From Salibacterium lacus (GTDB lineage: Bacteria; Bacillota; Bacilli; Bacillales; Marinococcaceae), in NCBI RefSeq assembly GCF_042684865.1, contig NZ_JBHUML010000002.1:496001-560000 (forward strand): a DNA stretch of 64,000 bases. The letters run 5' to 3'. Of the stretch, positions 52,527 through 60,128 are shown piece after piece. The first letter of the stretch is position 1. Each line of letters begins with the position of its first letter. The translations under genes and the position numbers were made by a program. The notes beneath the pieces were generated by a model that ran no database searches, was not told where the DNA came from, and saw only the letters and a list, made by a program, of their open reading frames with translations.

Positions 52527-52859
52527 TCACTCAAAATACAGGGAATAATGATACCGGCATCCAGGATTGAAGGGGGCACCGCAGGACGGGCACTGATATC
52601 CGCTTTCCAGATAATCTCGTATGGGCAGGCGTGCGGCACATATCCCGCACAGTACAGCTTCCAGATGAAACTCTTCCCGCGGCCATCGCTGCGGCGCCGT
52701 GTGGCACAGTTCCTGATGACACTCATAACAACAGTAATAAGACTTACAGCAGTAACACTTCACAGCGATCACATCGTGATGCTCGTGATAGTGGGTGCAC
52801 CTTGTTTCATGATCCATGTCGACTCCATATACGATCTCATCTTTTATCATGATTTTCAT
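52527..52859 (-). CDS. CHY zinc-finger protein
   Basis: A 110-residue Cys/His-dense protein of the CHY zinc-finger class. GVDMDHETRCTHYHEHHDVIAVKC opens the domain (His, Cys and CxHYH), then CYCCKSYYCCYECHQELCH, and the C-terminal CGICAARL and CPSCGAPFNPGC. About a quarter of the residues are Cys or His, enough for three zinc sites. Related CHY fingers occur in Helper of Tim13/Hot13 and ubiquitin ligases in eukaryotes; the bacterial stand-alone forms are uncharacterised. CAGGAGG precedes the ATG at 52859. It is transcribed alone on the minus strand. Confidence 0.88.
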   Translation of the reverse strand: MKIMIKDEIVYGVDMDHETRCTHYHEHHDVIAVKCYCCKSYYCCYECHQELCHTAPQRWPREEFHLEAVLCGICAARLPIRDYLESGYQCPSCGAPFNPGCRYHYSLYFE

Positions 52860-52975
52860 AAAAACCTCCTGCAGCAATGTTATTGAAGGTTTAACGATTT
52901 AAAATAAGGGTAATATAATTAGGCAAAATACACAATGGCGTACGTTTTCCAGCCTGGAATTTTTATAAAAAATTG

Positions 52976-53004
52976 TTGACCTGCTGGATTAAGTAAATTA
53001 TTAT
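52976..53004 (+). promoter_or_regulatory. Candidate upstream promoter of 53185 gene
   Basis: TTGACC, exactly 17 bases, TATTAT. Together with the next entry it makes two tandem sigma-A-type promoters in the 325-base gene-free stretch 52860-53184, which holds nothing else I can name. Confidence 0.55.
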
Positions 53005-53066
53005 GTAAAGGTAGACACATTTACCCCTTTAATATGTGACAAAAGTTAGAATTTTTGTTCAATTAA

Positions 53067-53095
53067 TCGACAATGTTTCTCAACTGTGCTATAGT
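53067..53095 (+). promoter_or_regulatory. Candidate proximal promoter of 53185 gene
   Basis: TCGACA, exactly 17 bases, TATAGT, about 90 bases before the start codon. Confidence 0.55.
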
Positions 53096-53184
53096 ACAGA
53101 TGTGACACATTGTTCAGAATTTACAAAACCCCCGTTTCAATCGCAGATATATCTGGTGTAACGCAATAATTAAGGAGGGATACG

Positions 53185-53619
53185 ATGCCTGTTAAAGAGA
53201 ATCAGGAAACGCTCGTACGTACGAAAGCAAGAGAGCTCTGCAGTGCAATGGAGCTTAGAGGATGGGCAAGTACAAAGTTTGTACCGACTCCTCCTTATGG
53301 ATACACACTGATAAGCACAACGGGATGCCGCGCATGGTTCGGTAAACGGTGGGGAATGATCTGCGACGATAGGGAAGACCATCTCAAAGTTGTACTGGAT
53401 GTTCCACGGGGTAAAGTAACAGAAGCGGAGTTGAGCCAGAGAACCGCTTTACCGATCACTGGAGAAAAAGAAGACATCAGCTCGGTTGAGATTATTGACA
53501 ACAGGGACCGGGATACTATTGTCCTTTACCTTTACGTCTCTGAACTCAAAAATCTTGAGTTCAAAAATAGTGAAATAATGGAGATTGTCAGTGATGTGCG
53601 CCGCTGGGCATGCCTTTAA
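53185..53619 (+). CDS. Hypothetical protein, tandem promoters
   Basis: A 144-residue soluble protein I do not recognise. It seems to be one alpha/beta domain with aromatic and Gly/Pro turns (PPYGYTLISTTGCRAWFGKRWGMIC), a KVVLDVPRGKVTEAEL strand-helix, and a terminal strand pair (DTIVLYLYVSELKN). Cysteines at about 19, 48, 60 and near the C-terminus (RRWACL) are not in a CxxC pattern. AAGGAGGG is 7-8 bases before the ATG. It stands alone, and the two tandem promoters and a terminator suggest regulated, reasonably strong expression. No function is inferred. Confidence 0.75.
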   Translation: MPVKENQETLVRTKARELCSAMELRGWASTKFVPTPPYGYTLISTTGCRAWFGKRWGMICDDREDHLKVVLDVPRGKVTEAELSQRTALPITGEKEDISSVEIIDNRDRDTIVLYLYVSELKNLEFKNSEIMEIVSDVRRWACL

Positions 53620-53632
53620 TTCCTTTAACCAT

Positions 53633-53664
53633 GCGTCACCCTTTCATGGGTGCGCTTATTTTTT
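53633..53664 (+). terminator. Terminator after the 53185 gene
   Basis: A stem GCG-CACCC with GGGTG-CGC (one bulged T) and a T-rich tail. Confidence 0.7.
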
Positions 53665-53898
53665 GTTATATGCTGCTTCAACAAAACTTTTCTCCTGTAG
53701 ATGACAGGAAAGCTTAAAATGCGGAGGGCGTGATTTCCCCTTATGCCCTGAAGAACACAGGACACAAATAATGCATCCGGTCTTCAACTGTTCAGGGCAC
53801 CCGCGCTTTTCTTATGAAAAGAGTAGGAAACTGTTTTTAAACATGTTACAATAATTTAAACTGTACTTTTAGACAAAAATCGAAAGACGGGGTGCGGA

Positions 53899-54387
53899 AT
53901 GAAAGCGTATCGTCGTAAATTTTTCTATTTAGGAGTAAACAATAAAACACTGGAACCTATGAGCATGGATAGAATCCGGCAGGCCGGATTTGATTTAACG
54001 GTCAGCAAAACAGATCTCCCTTACATGATCAGTTTCTGCAGAGAATGGCGCGGTTTTTTTGAAGAAGCTGCCCGCGGCGTCCATCCGCTGTACCGGCCCT
54101 ATATTGAAGAGGCTGCTTCCTTTTTTGATGAACAGGTGGAACAGATGACGCTGTGCACAGCCCCCCACCACGATTCCACGTCGTATATCCTTCCATTCAC
54201 TGATCTTGTGGCATCGCTTATGCTTGCCTATAACGTTTTTGACAAAGTGCTGGAAGAATACGAAAACATGCCTGCTCATTTTGAAACAGCGTTGAAGTAC
54301 TACAGGCAGTTTGCCGTGAAATCAGACTCCGATAAATCCCAGTTTATTTTGAACAATCTCCCGGATCTCCGCCTGAGTGTTGAATGA
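53899..54387 (+). CDS. Hypothetical helical protein
   Basis: A 162-residue soluble protein with no recognised family. The first 30 residues form a short strand region (RRKFFYLGVNNKTLEPM); the rest is mostly amphipathic helix with many aromatics (ISFCREWRGFFEEAA, YRPYIEEAASFFDEQVEQM, LMLAYNVFDKVLEEYENMP). A four-helix-bundle or TetR-C-terminal-like packing is possible, but I see no DNA-binding part. A GGGG-containing ribosome site precedes the ATG. It is monocistronic and closed by a strong terminator. Confidence 0.7.
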   Translation: MKAYRRKFFYLGVNNKTLEPMSMDRIRQAGFDLTVSKTDLPYMISFCREWRGFFEEAARGVHPLYRPYIEEAASFFDEQVEQMTLCTAPHHDSTSYILPFTDLVASLMLAYNVFDKVLEEYENMPAHFETALKYYRQFAVKSDSDKSQFILNNLPDLRLSVE

Positions 54388-54397
54388 TTTCCGGCCG

Positions 54398-54427
54398 GCC
54401 TCTGATCTAATCAGAGGCTTTTTTTTA
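54398..54427 (+). terminator. Terminator after the 53899 gene
   Basis: An 8-bp perfect stem (GCCTCTGA with TCAGAGGC) is followed by eight or more T. Confidence 0.9.
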
Positions 54428-54471
54428 TAGGGGAAAAATCAATGTAAAAAGAAATGGAAGGAGGTGGTGAG

Positions 54472-54546
54472 GTGTCCGCCCGAAACCAAAAGGGGAGATT
54501 GGAAGGTGGAATATTCTTATATTTCAGCATCTTTCTTTTTTCATAG
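54472..54546 (+). CDS. Possible 24-residue hydrophobic peptide
   Basis: A GTG-started frame of 24 codons has a basic N-terminus and a hydrophobic end (GGIFLYFSIFLFS), with AAGGAGG exactly 7 bases upstream. An in-frame ATG 18 bases earlier is an alternative. The rest of the 373-base gap 54388-54760 holds AT-rich sequence and a cre-like site. Without comparative data this could be chance. Confidence 0.22.
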   Translation: MSARNQKGRLEGGIFLYFSIFLFS

Positions 54547-54707
54547 AATGAAAGAAATTTTTACGAATTCATATGATTTTCCCGATTTAAATTCCGCATT
54601 CCATACCAATTGCTTAAAATGGTGAAGTTTTCTCCCGTTCCTTTTTCCTATATATTATTTACTTTTTCGTGGAAATTTGATAAGTTATCTATGTCCTTTC
54701 AAAAAGA

Positions 54708-54722
54708 GGGAAAGCGTTTCCT
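54708..54722. promoter_or_regulatory. Candidate CcpA binding site (cre) upstream of nupC
   Basis: GGGAAAGCGTTTCCT is a near-palindrome fitting the cre consensus WTGNAANCGNWNNCW except for G in place of the T at the second position. It lies about 40 bases before the nupC start, where CcpA would repress in good sugar conditions, as for B. subtilis nupC. Confidence 0.5.
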
Positions 54723-54760
54723 CATGCGGGGAGGATAATTAAATAAAGAGGGGTGAAACA

Positions 54761-55978
54761 ATGAATTTTTTATGGGGACTTATGGGTATTGCTTTCATTC
54801 TATTTCTGGCATTCCTTTTTTCCGACCGTAAAAAATCAATAAGTCCACGTACCATTCTCGGCGGACTGGCTTTCCAGCTGTTTTTTGCTTTCATCGTGCT
54901 GCAGTGGGAGTGGGGACGTAAAGCGCTGGAAGGTTTGACAAAAGGGGTGCAGGCTGTCATTGACAGTTCTAACGAGGGAATTACCTTCCTTGTCGGCGAT
55001 CTGCTCGCGTTGGATAATGTCGGCAGTGTATTCGCTTTTGAAGTGCTGCCTATCATTATTTTCTTCTCGTCCTTGATAGCGGTTCTTTATTATATCGGTG
55101 TGATGCAGATCTTAATTAAGATTATCGGCGGATTCTTATCTTATGTACTGGGGACCAGTAAAGCAGAATCGATGTCGGCAGCGGCTAACATTTTCGTCGG
55201 CCAGACGGAAGCTCCGCTTGTTGTACGCCCGTACCTTTCTGATATGACCCGTTCCGAGCTTTTCGCGGTCATGACCGGCGGTCTGGCCTCCGTTGCCGGT
55301 TCGGTACTGTTCGGTTATCATGCGCTCGGTATACCACTTGACAACCTTCTTGCCGCAAGCTTTATGGCAGCACCGGGCGGTCTGATTATGGCAAAAATCA
55401 TGTTGCCGGAAACAGAAGTGTCAGCAACGAGTGACACCATCACAATCGAAAAAGACACCGAATCCCAGAACGTCATCGACGCGGCGGCGCGCGGGGCTTC
55501 CACCGGTGTGCAGCTTGCGTTGAACGTCGGTGCAATGCTGCTTGCGTTCATCGGACTGATTGCTGTTATTAACTTGATTGTCGGCCTGCTCGGCAGTGCA
55601 GTCAATATTGATAATCTGACGCTGGAAATGATTCTTGGTTATATATTCGCCCCGGTTGCCTTTATGATCGGCATACCTTGGGGAGAAGCTCTCCAGGCCG
55701 GAAGCTTTATCGGACAGAAACTGGTCGTAAACGAATTCGTTGCTTACGCCAGCTTCGCTCCACAAATCGATTCATTTACTGAAAAATCACAAGTCGTCAT
55801 CACCTTTGCGTTGTGTGGTTTTGCGAACCTTTCCTCAATGGCAATCATTCTCGGCGGATTTGGGTCTCTCGTTCCGGAAAGACGAAACGAACTCGCCCAG
55901 CTGGGACTGAAAGCGGTACTTGCAGGGGCTCTTACCTCTCTTCTCAGCGCCGCGATTGCCGGAATGTTTGTTGTATAA
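54761..55978 (+). CDS. nupC: Nucleoside permease NupC (CNT family)
   Basis: A 405-residue concentrative nucleoside transporter, H+ or Na+ coupled. ALDNVGSVFAFEVLPIIIFFSSLIAVLYYIG, then AANIFVGQTEAPLVVRPYL and MTGGLASVAGSVL (substrate-site hairpin), NEFVAYASF and FALCGFANLSSMAIILGG are CNT hallmarks. About ten hydrophobic spans. It imports pyrimidine and adenine nucleosides in relatives. AGAGGGGTG precedes the ATG. It stands alone rather than with dra-pdp as in B. subtilis. The sodium-rich habitat suggested for this organism could favour Na+ coupling, which is speculation. Confidence 0.95.
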   Translation: MNFLWGLMGIAFILFLAFLFSDRKKSISPRTILGGLAFQLFFAFIVLQWEWGRKALEGLTKGVQAVIDSSNEGITFLVGDLLALDNVGSVFAFEVLPIIIFFSSLIAVLYYIGVMQILIKIIGGFLSYVLGTSKAESMSAAANIFVGQTEAPLVVRPYLSDMTRSELFAVMTGGLASVAGSVLFGYHALGIPLDNLLAASFMAAPGGLIMAKIMLPETEVSATSDTITIEKDTESQNVIDAAARGASTGVQLALNVGAMLLAFIGLIAVINLIVGLLGSAVNIDNLTLEMILGYIFAPVAFMIGIPWGEALQAGSFIGQKLVVNEFVAYASFAPQIDSFTEKSQVVITFALCGFANLSSMAIILGGFGSLVPERRNELAQLGLKAVLAGALTSLLSAAIAGMFVV

Positions 55979-55990
55979 AAATCTGACCGC

Positions 55991-56020
55991 AGCAGCGCCT
56001 CTACGGAGAGCGCTGCTTTT
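55991..56020 (+). terminator. Terminator after nupC
   Basis: An 8-bp perfect stem (AGCAGCGC with GCGCTGCT) runs into TTTT. Confidence 0.8.
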
Positions 56021-56079
56021 CTTGCCAAAAGATTTGATTCCTGATATGCTTTTAGAAAATCGACTGGAGGGATCACCCT

Positions 56080-56523
56080 TTGGAAGAGCTTTTTGATGAA
56101 GATGATGTGCGCGGTGTTTTCTTTCTTATCCATCAGCTGCGTCCCCGGCTGCACGAAGAAAAGTACATACAAGCGGTCCGCCGGATGCAGCAGGAAGGAT
56201 ACCGCCTTTTCGCATGGAAGGAAGAGGGAACGTTCACCGCAACGGCAGGGCTCAGATTTCAGGAGAATTTATATAACGGCCGGCATGTGTGGCTTGACGA
56301 TTTTGTTACAGATGAACGAAAGCGGTCCCAGGGTATCGGCAGAAAAGCTCTGGCGGACATTGAATCGTTTGCTGCGTCGCACGGGGCTGAGCGCGTCGTA
56401 TTATCTTCCGGGCTGCAGCGGACCCTGGCGCATTCGTTTTACGAGGATAAAATGAATTACGGGAAGAAAAGCTTTGTATTTGCTTCCCCGTGCCTGGACG
56501 AAAAGGGGGGAGACCAGCGATGA
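56080..56523 (+). CDS. GNAT family N-acetyltransferase
   Basis: A 147-residue GNAT protein. WLDDFVTDERKRSQGIGRKALADIESFA carries the acetyl-CoA-binding motif A (R-x-x-G-I/Q-G), and VVLSSGLQRTLAHSFYEDKMNY follows as the usual motif B with the Tyr. The acceptor is unknown. TTG start at 56080 is supported by CTGGAGG 9 bases upstream and by the lack of an in-frame ATG. The stop overlaps the DUF6501 start by 4 bases. Confidence 0.88.
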   Translation: MEELFDEDDVRGVFFLIHQLRPRLHEEKYIQAVRRMQQEGYRLFAWKEEGTFTATAGLRFQENLYNGRHVWLDDFVTDERKRSQGIGRKALADIESFAASHGAERVVLSSGLQRTLAHSFYEDKMNYGKKSFVFASPCLDEKGGDQR

Positions 56524-56723
56524 TCCATCTAAAATGGACGGAAACAGAAACGATAAAGCAATTGCGCTGCAGACACGTTAACGCAAAGAAATATCAAGTG
56601 AACAATGTCCTGACTCCGGGGGAGGTATATGACGTTAAAAATGAAACGGAAGAGTTTTATTTCATTATAGACGATACCGGAAAAATCGGAGGATTCGAAA
56701 AATACTATTTTGAAGAAATCTGA
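56520..56723 (+). CDS. DUF6501 family protein
   Basis: A 67-residue small protein with the pattern MIHLKWTETETIKQLRC, then YQVNNVLTPGEVYDVKNETEEF and YFIIDDTGKIGGFEKYYFEEI. It looks like a compact SH3-like beta barrel, as proposed for this Bacillales-only family; function is unknown. The start overlaps the acetyltransferase stop (ATGA), with GGGGGGAG upstream, so it is translationally coupled. An upstream ATG in frame at 56490 lies inside the previous gene and is less likely. Confidence 0.82.
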   Translation: MIHLKWTETETIKQLRCRHVNAKKYQVNNVLTPGEVYDVKNETEEFYFIIDDTGKIGGFEKYYFEEI

Positions 56724-56778
56724 AATGATGAACATAGGATGTTTTGAACAAACTTATAAATGAAAAAGGTTGATGTAG

Positions 56779-57171
56779 ATGAGTGTCTGGTACAAAATCA
56801 GCAGAATCTTCAAGCCGAGAGAAGAAACATCCGAAGAACCTAAACACCAGGGGTTGAAAACAAGGTATTACGCCGCGACGTTCAACAGAATCTTTCGAAA
56901 CCTGGAACAGCTGCCGGAAACGAGCGGGAAAATCAGCAAAGTCATAAAAGCAGACCAGGAACGCGGGGAACTTTTTCTGGAAGCCGCCGAGGGGAGAGAC
57001 CGGTTTGATGTGATTATCACCATCGTTCAGGTCGGCCCAAATGAAACGGCCGTGGATATTGTATCTTCCATCCAGAAAAAATCGGGGGACCGCGGGAAGA
57101 ACTATCCGGTTATCCAACATGTTCTTCAAAAGCTCGATCAGTCGTTTCCTTCTATCAAAAAGACAAAATAA
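56779..57171 (+). CDS. Hypothetical protein
   Basis: A 130-residue basic protein I cannot assign. The first 25 residues are polar and probably disordered; then one small alpha/beta domain with the repeated strand pattern GELFLEAAEGRDRFDVIITIVQVGPNETAVDIVSS and a C-terminal helix (YPVIQHVLQKLDQSF). It ends with a Lys-rich tail. It follows the DUF6501 gene by 55 bases and shares its terminator, so the three genes 56080-57171 may be one operon. An AAAGGTTGATGTAG ribosome site is poor. Confidence 0.65.
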   Translation: MSVWYKISRIFKPREETSEEPKHQGLKTRYYAATFNRIFRNLEQLPETSGKISKVIKADQERGELFLEAAEGRDRFDVIITIVQVGPNETAVDIVSSIQKKSGDRGKNYPVIQHVLQKLDQSFPSIKKTK

Positions 57172-57182
57172 AAGACACGGTG

Positions 57183-57217
57183 AAAAGCTGTCCTGCAATC
57201 AACAGGACAGCTTTTTT
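57183..57217 (+). terminator. Terminator after the 56779 gene
   Basis: A 12-13 bp perfect stem (AAAAGCTGTCCTG with CAGGACAGCTTTT) is followed by T. Confidence 0.9.
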
Positions 57218-57297
57218 GTGCGGACCCCGCAAACCCTTATATACCAGGTGTTTCACAACTGTGTACTTCTCAGAGAGACACATATATACTATATGAT

Positions 57298-57315
57298 ATA
57301 TCGGTATAACGATAT
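57298..57315. promoter_or_regulatory. AT-rich inverted repeat upstream of the protease gene
   Basis: ATATCG, 6 bases, CGATAT sits in a very AT-rich stretch (57280-57350) with TATAAT at 57316-57321, 100 bases before the protease start. It could be an operator over a promoter. Confidence 0.4.
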
Positions 57316-57414
57316 TATAATATATTTACTATACTGATATATAAATGAAAGAAGGTGTCTGGACGGCCTGTTGTGTTGTATAGTGGAGACAGGGAAAGAA
57401 CAAAGGAGAATAGC

Positions 57415-58248
57415 ATGAAAAAAAGACACAAAGATACGTTGGAAGAGATGCATGATAAAGCATTTGAAGATCTTTCCTATGAAGAATTTCAGGAGGCGCT
57501 TGAAGAAGAGCCGAAACAGCGTACGATAGAAAAACGAAAGCGCAGGAAAAAGCATAAAGGCATAAAATGGACAGCTTTTGTTATTGCAGTTATGCTCATT
57601 TTTCAGACATCCGCGATGTTATTTGATACATTCCGTCTTGATGTTTTCAGCTTCCTGCAAACGTCTTACCGGCTGTCACAGGATGAACAGATTCAGGACT
57701 GGAAAGAATCGGTCGTCACAGTGCAGGGAGATGGGAAATATATCCGGACGCAGGGGACAGGGTTCTTTATTTCTGAAGACGGCCTGGCATTGACGAATCA
57801 CCATGTGATTGAAAACCAGGATGCCATCGCGGTAAGCGCCCAGGGCGGGGAGATACACGAAGGGGAACTTCTGGCTGCTGATGCCAAAAAGGATCTCGCG
57901 CTTCTCGATATAGAAGGAAACGGATTTTCCCCGCTTCCACTTCAGGAAAAAAACGATACTCCGGGAGACCATATCTATGTCATAGGGAACCCGCTCTCTT
58001 TTACAAAAATCGCGAATGAAGGTAAGGTATTGACTCCACAGGAAACCGGAGGTGATAAGATGGGGCTTTCCGCACCTATTTATCAAGGGAACAGCGGAAG
58101 TCCGGTTATCACCGGAGAAGGAAAGGTCAGCGGGGTCGTGTACGCTAAAAGAACCGGCGCCGGTACTGAGCAGGATACAATCGGACTGGCGGTTTCTGCT
58201 GAGGAAGTGAATGCTTTTCTTGAGGAACATGATGAACATCTGGAGTAA
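57415..58248 (+). CDS. Membrane-anchored trypsin-like serine protease without PDZ domain
   Basis: A 277-residue HtrA/trypsin-2 type protease. Residues 1-50 are a charged cytoplasmic N-terminus with a strong basic stretch (KRKRRKKHK), 51-68 one membrane span, and the rest faces outward. The triad is His130 (ALTNHHVIEN), Asp160 (KKDLALL) and Ser227 (YQGNSGSPV), all intact, so it should be active. Unlike HtrA/YkdA there is no PDZ domain, and the cytoplasmic head of 50 residues has an acidic helix (HDKAFEDLSYEEFQEALEEE), which could bind a partner. ATG 57415 has AAAGGAGA upstream. It is alone, closed by a bidirectional terminator. Confidence 0.88.
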   Translation: MKKRHKDTLEEMHDKAFEDLSYEEFQEALEEEPKQRTIEKRKRRKKHKGIKWTAFVIAVMLIFQTSAMLFDTFRLDVFSFLQTSYRLSQDEQIQDWKESVVTVQGDGKYIRTQGTGFFISEDGLALTNHHVIENQDAIAVSAQGGEIHEGELLAADAKKDLALLDIEGNGFSPLPLQEKNDTPGDHIYVIGNPLSFTKIANEGKVLTPQETGGDKMGLSAPIYQGNSGSPVITGEGKVSGVVYAKRTGAGTEQDTIGLAVSAEEVNAFLEEHDEHLE

Positions 58249-58264
58249 GGATATGAAACAACGT

Positions 58265-58310
58265 AAAAAGGCTGTCTCCCCCGTTATCTGCAGGGGAGAC
58301 AGCCTTTTTT
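58265..58310. terminator. Bidirectional terminator between convergent genes
   Basis: A 17-bp stem (AAAAAGGCTGTCTCCCC with its complement) flanked by A and T serves the protease gene and the ABC-F gene. Confidence 0.93.
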
Positions 58311-58317
58311 GCAGCAG

Positions 58318-59925
58318 TTATTTTTTCTGAAGCTTATGGTCTTCAATATATTCATCATACGTCGTCTGCTTATCGATTACGCCGTCCGGGGTAAATTCAA
58401 TAATCCGGTTTGCAATCGTCTGGACAAACTCATGGTCGTGGGAGGAAAACAGAACCGCGCCGTTAAAGTTGATAAGCCCTTTGTTCAATGCCGTGATGGA
58501 TTCCAGATCCAAATGGTTGGTCGGCTCATCCATAATCAGCACATTGGCGCCGCTCAGCATCATTTTAGAAAGCATGCAGCGTACTTTTTCTCCCCCGGAC
58601 AGTACTTTGGCTTTTTTGAATACTTCCTCACCGGAAAAGAGCATTCTGCCAAGAAAGCCGCGGATGAACGTTTCGGTTTGATCATTGGGGGAGTACTGAC
58701 GAAGCCAGTCCGCAAGATTCAAATCCACCCCATCGAAATATTCCGAGTTGTCTTTTGGGAAATAGGAAATCGAGGTCGTCAGTCCCCATTTATAGGAACC
58801 GCTGTCGGGCTCCATTTCACCGGAAATGATTTTAAACAGCGTTGTCTTTGCTATTTCCTGATCTCCAACAAAAGCAGCTTTTTCGTTACCCCGCAGCGTG
58901 AAATTGACGTTGTCAAGAACTTTCACCCCGTCAATTGTTTTGCTGAGGTTTTCCACGACCAATAAATCTTTCCCGACTTCCCGGTCCGGCTTGAACTGAA
59001 TAAACGGGTAGCGCCTCGAGGAAGGCTTAAGATCATCGAGTGTGATGTTATCAAGCATTTTCTTTCTTGATGTCGCCTGCTTTGACTTTGATTTGTTCGC
59101 ACTGAAACGTTCGATAAACTCTTTCAGTTCTTTAATCTTTTCTTCTTTTTTCTTGTTTTCTTCTTTTGCCATCTTCTGGGCGAGCTGACTGGATTCATAC
59201 CAGAAGTCATAGTTTCCTATATACAGCTCGATTTTACCGTAGTCAATATCTGCAATATGCGTGCAGACCTGGTTTAAAAAGTGACGGTCGTGGGAAACAA
59301 CGATGACCGTGTTTTCAAAGTTGATTAGAAACTCTTCGAGCCACTGCACCGCCGCGATATCGAGGTTGTTGGTCGGCTCATCAAGCAGAAGAATGTCCGG
59401 GTTACCGAACAGGGCCTGGGCCAGCAGGACTTTTACTTTTTCAGAGCCGGCCAGTTCCGACATTTTCTTATCGTGGAGATCTTCGCCTACACCAAGACCA
59501 CGCAGGAGCTGAGCAGCTTCTGTTTCGGCTTCATAACCACCGAGTTCGGCGAATTCGCCTTCGAGTTCGGCCGCTTTCATTCCGTCTTCATCGGAAAAAT
59601 CCGGCTTCATGTAAATCGCATCTTTTTCCTCCATCACTTCATGAAGGCGGGCGTGTCCCATGATGACAACATCCATCACCCGTTCTGATTCATAAGCAAA
59701 CTGATCCTGTTTCAAAACGGCGAGCCGTTTTCCTTTTTCCATTTGAACATGGCCGCCCGTAGAATCAATTTCGCCGGAAAGTATCTTAAGAAACGTCGAT
59801 TTTCCAGCGCCATTTGCGCCTATGATTCCGTAGCAGTTTCCGGGAGTGAACTTAATATTTACGTCTTCAAACAGTTTTTTATCTCCAAAACGGAGCTCTA
59901 CATTCTGACAGTTAATCAACAGCAT
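58318..59925 (-). CDS. ABC-F family ATPase, YkpA/YbiT type
   Basis: A 535-residue soluble twin-ATPase that acts on ribosomes rather than membranes. Domain 1: IIGANGAGKSTFLKIL (Walker A), LAGSEKVKVLLAQ (signature, with AGS instead of SGG), LLLDEPTNNLD. The linker around 235-300 is charged (KKKEEKIKELKEFIERFSANKSK). Domain 2: VGDQEIAKTTLFKII, where the usual Gly before Lys is Ala, then LSGGEKVRCMLSKMM and LIMDEPTNHLD. The domain-2 Walker A change may be normal for the YkpA branch. YkpA-like proteins are thought to modulate translation. AAAAGGATG precedes the ATG on the minus strand. Confidence 0.93.
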   Translation of the reverse strand: MLLINCQNVELRFGDKKLFEDVNIKFTPGNCYGIIGANGAGKSTFLKILSGEIDSTGGHVQMEKGKRLAVLKQDQFAYESERVMDVVIMGHARLHEVMEEKDAIYMKPDFSDEDGMKAAELEGEFAELGGYEAETEAAQLLRGLGVGEDLHDKKMSELAGSEKVKVLLAQALFGNPDILLLDEPTNNLDIAAVQWLEEFLINFENTVIVVSHDRHFLNQVCTHIADIDYGKIELYIGNYDFWYESSQLAQKMAKEENKKKEEKIKELKEFIERFSANKSKSKQATSRKKMLDNITLDDLKPSSRRYPFIQFKPDREVGKDLLVVENLSKTIDGVKVLDNVNFTLRGNEKAAFVGDQEIAKTTLFKIISGEMEPDSGSYKWGLTTSISYFPKDNSEYFDGVDLNLADWLRQYSPNDQTETFIRGFLGRMLFSGEEVFKKAKVLSGGEKVRCMLSKMMLSGANVLIMDEPTNHLDLESITALNKGLINFNGAVLFSSHDHEFVQTIANRIIEFTPDGVIDKQTTYDEYIEDHKLQKK

Positions 59926-60024
59926 TCATCCTTTTCATTAAACTAATTGTTATGATAACACATTTCCACCCGGGAATACGAAGGGGGAGAACAAGATTAC
60001 CTTGTCCATTTTCAAACTCATGTT

Positions 60025-60053
60025 TTGACATGCGGAAAATGGACCTATAGAAT
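60025..60053 (+). promoter_or_regulatory. Sigma-A promoter of the TetR-efflux operon
   Basis: TTGACA, exactly 17 bases, TAGAAT lies about 75 bases before the TetR start. Confidence 0.7.
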
Positions 60054-60068
60054 ATAATAGGTTGTTGA

Positions 60069-60099
60069 ACTGATCAGTACTTAAATGACTATACGGTCA
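60069..60099. promoter_or_regulatory. Paired palindromes, probable TetR operators
   Basis: ACTGATCAGT (60069-60078, perfect 10-bp palindrome) and TGACTATACGGTCA (60086-60099, TGAC arms 6 bases apart) lie between the promoter and the regulator gene. TGAC-N6-GTCA is typical of TetR-family sites, consistent with autorepression. Confidence 0.6.
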
Positions 60100-60128
60100 G
60101 CGCAAGTAAGAAAGGGAGCAATGTGCAG

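Noticed and set aside
52325..52726. A 133-codon minus-strand frame overlapping the CHY zinc-finger gene and the 33-residue peptide.
   Set aside because: The overlapped zinc-finger frame has a clear family pattern and ribosome site; this frame has neither.
53620..53898. A long imperfect hairpin around TGCCCTGAA ... TTCAGGGCA considered as an RNA gene.
   Set aside because: The arms are only about 9 bp at a distance of roughly 60 bases, with no match to an RNA family I know and no clear promoter.
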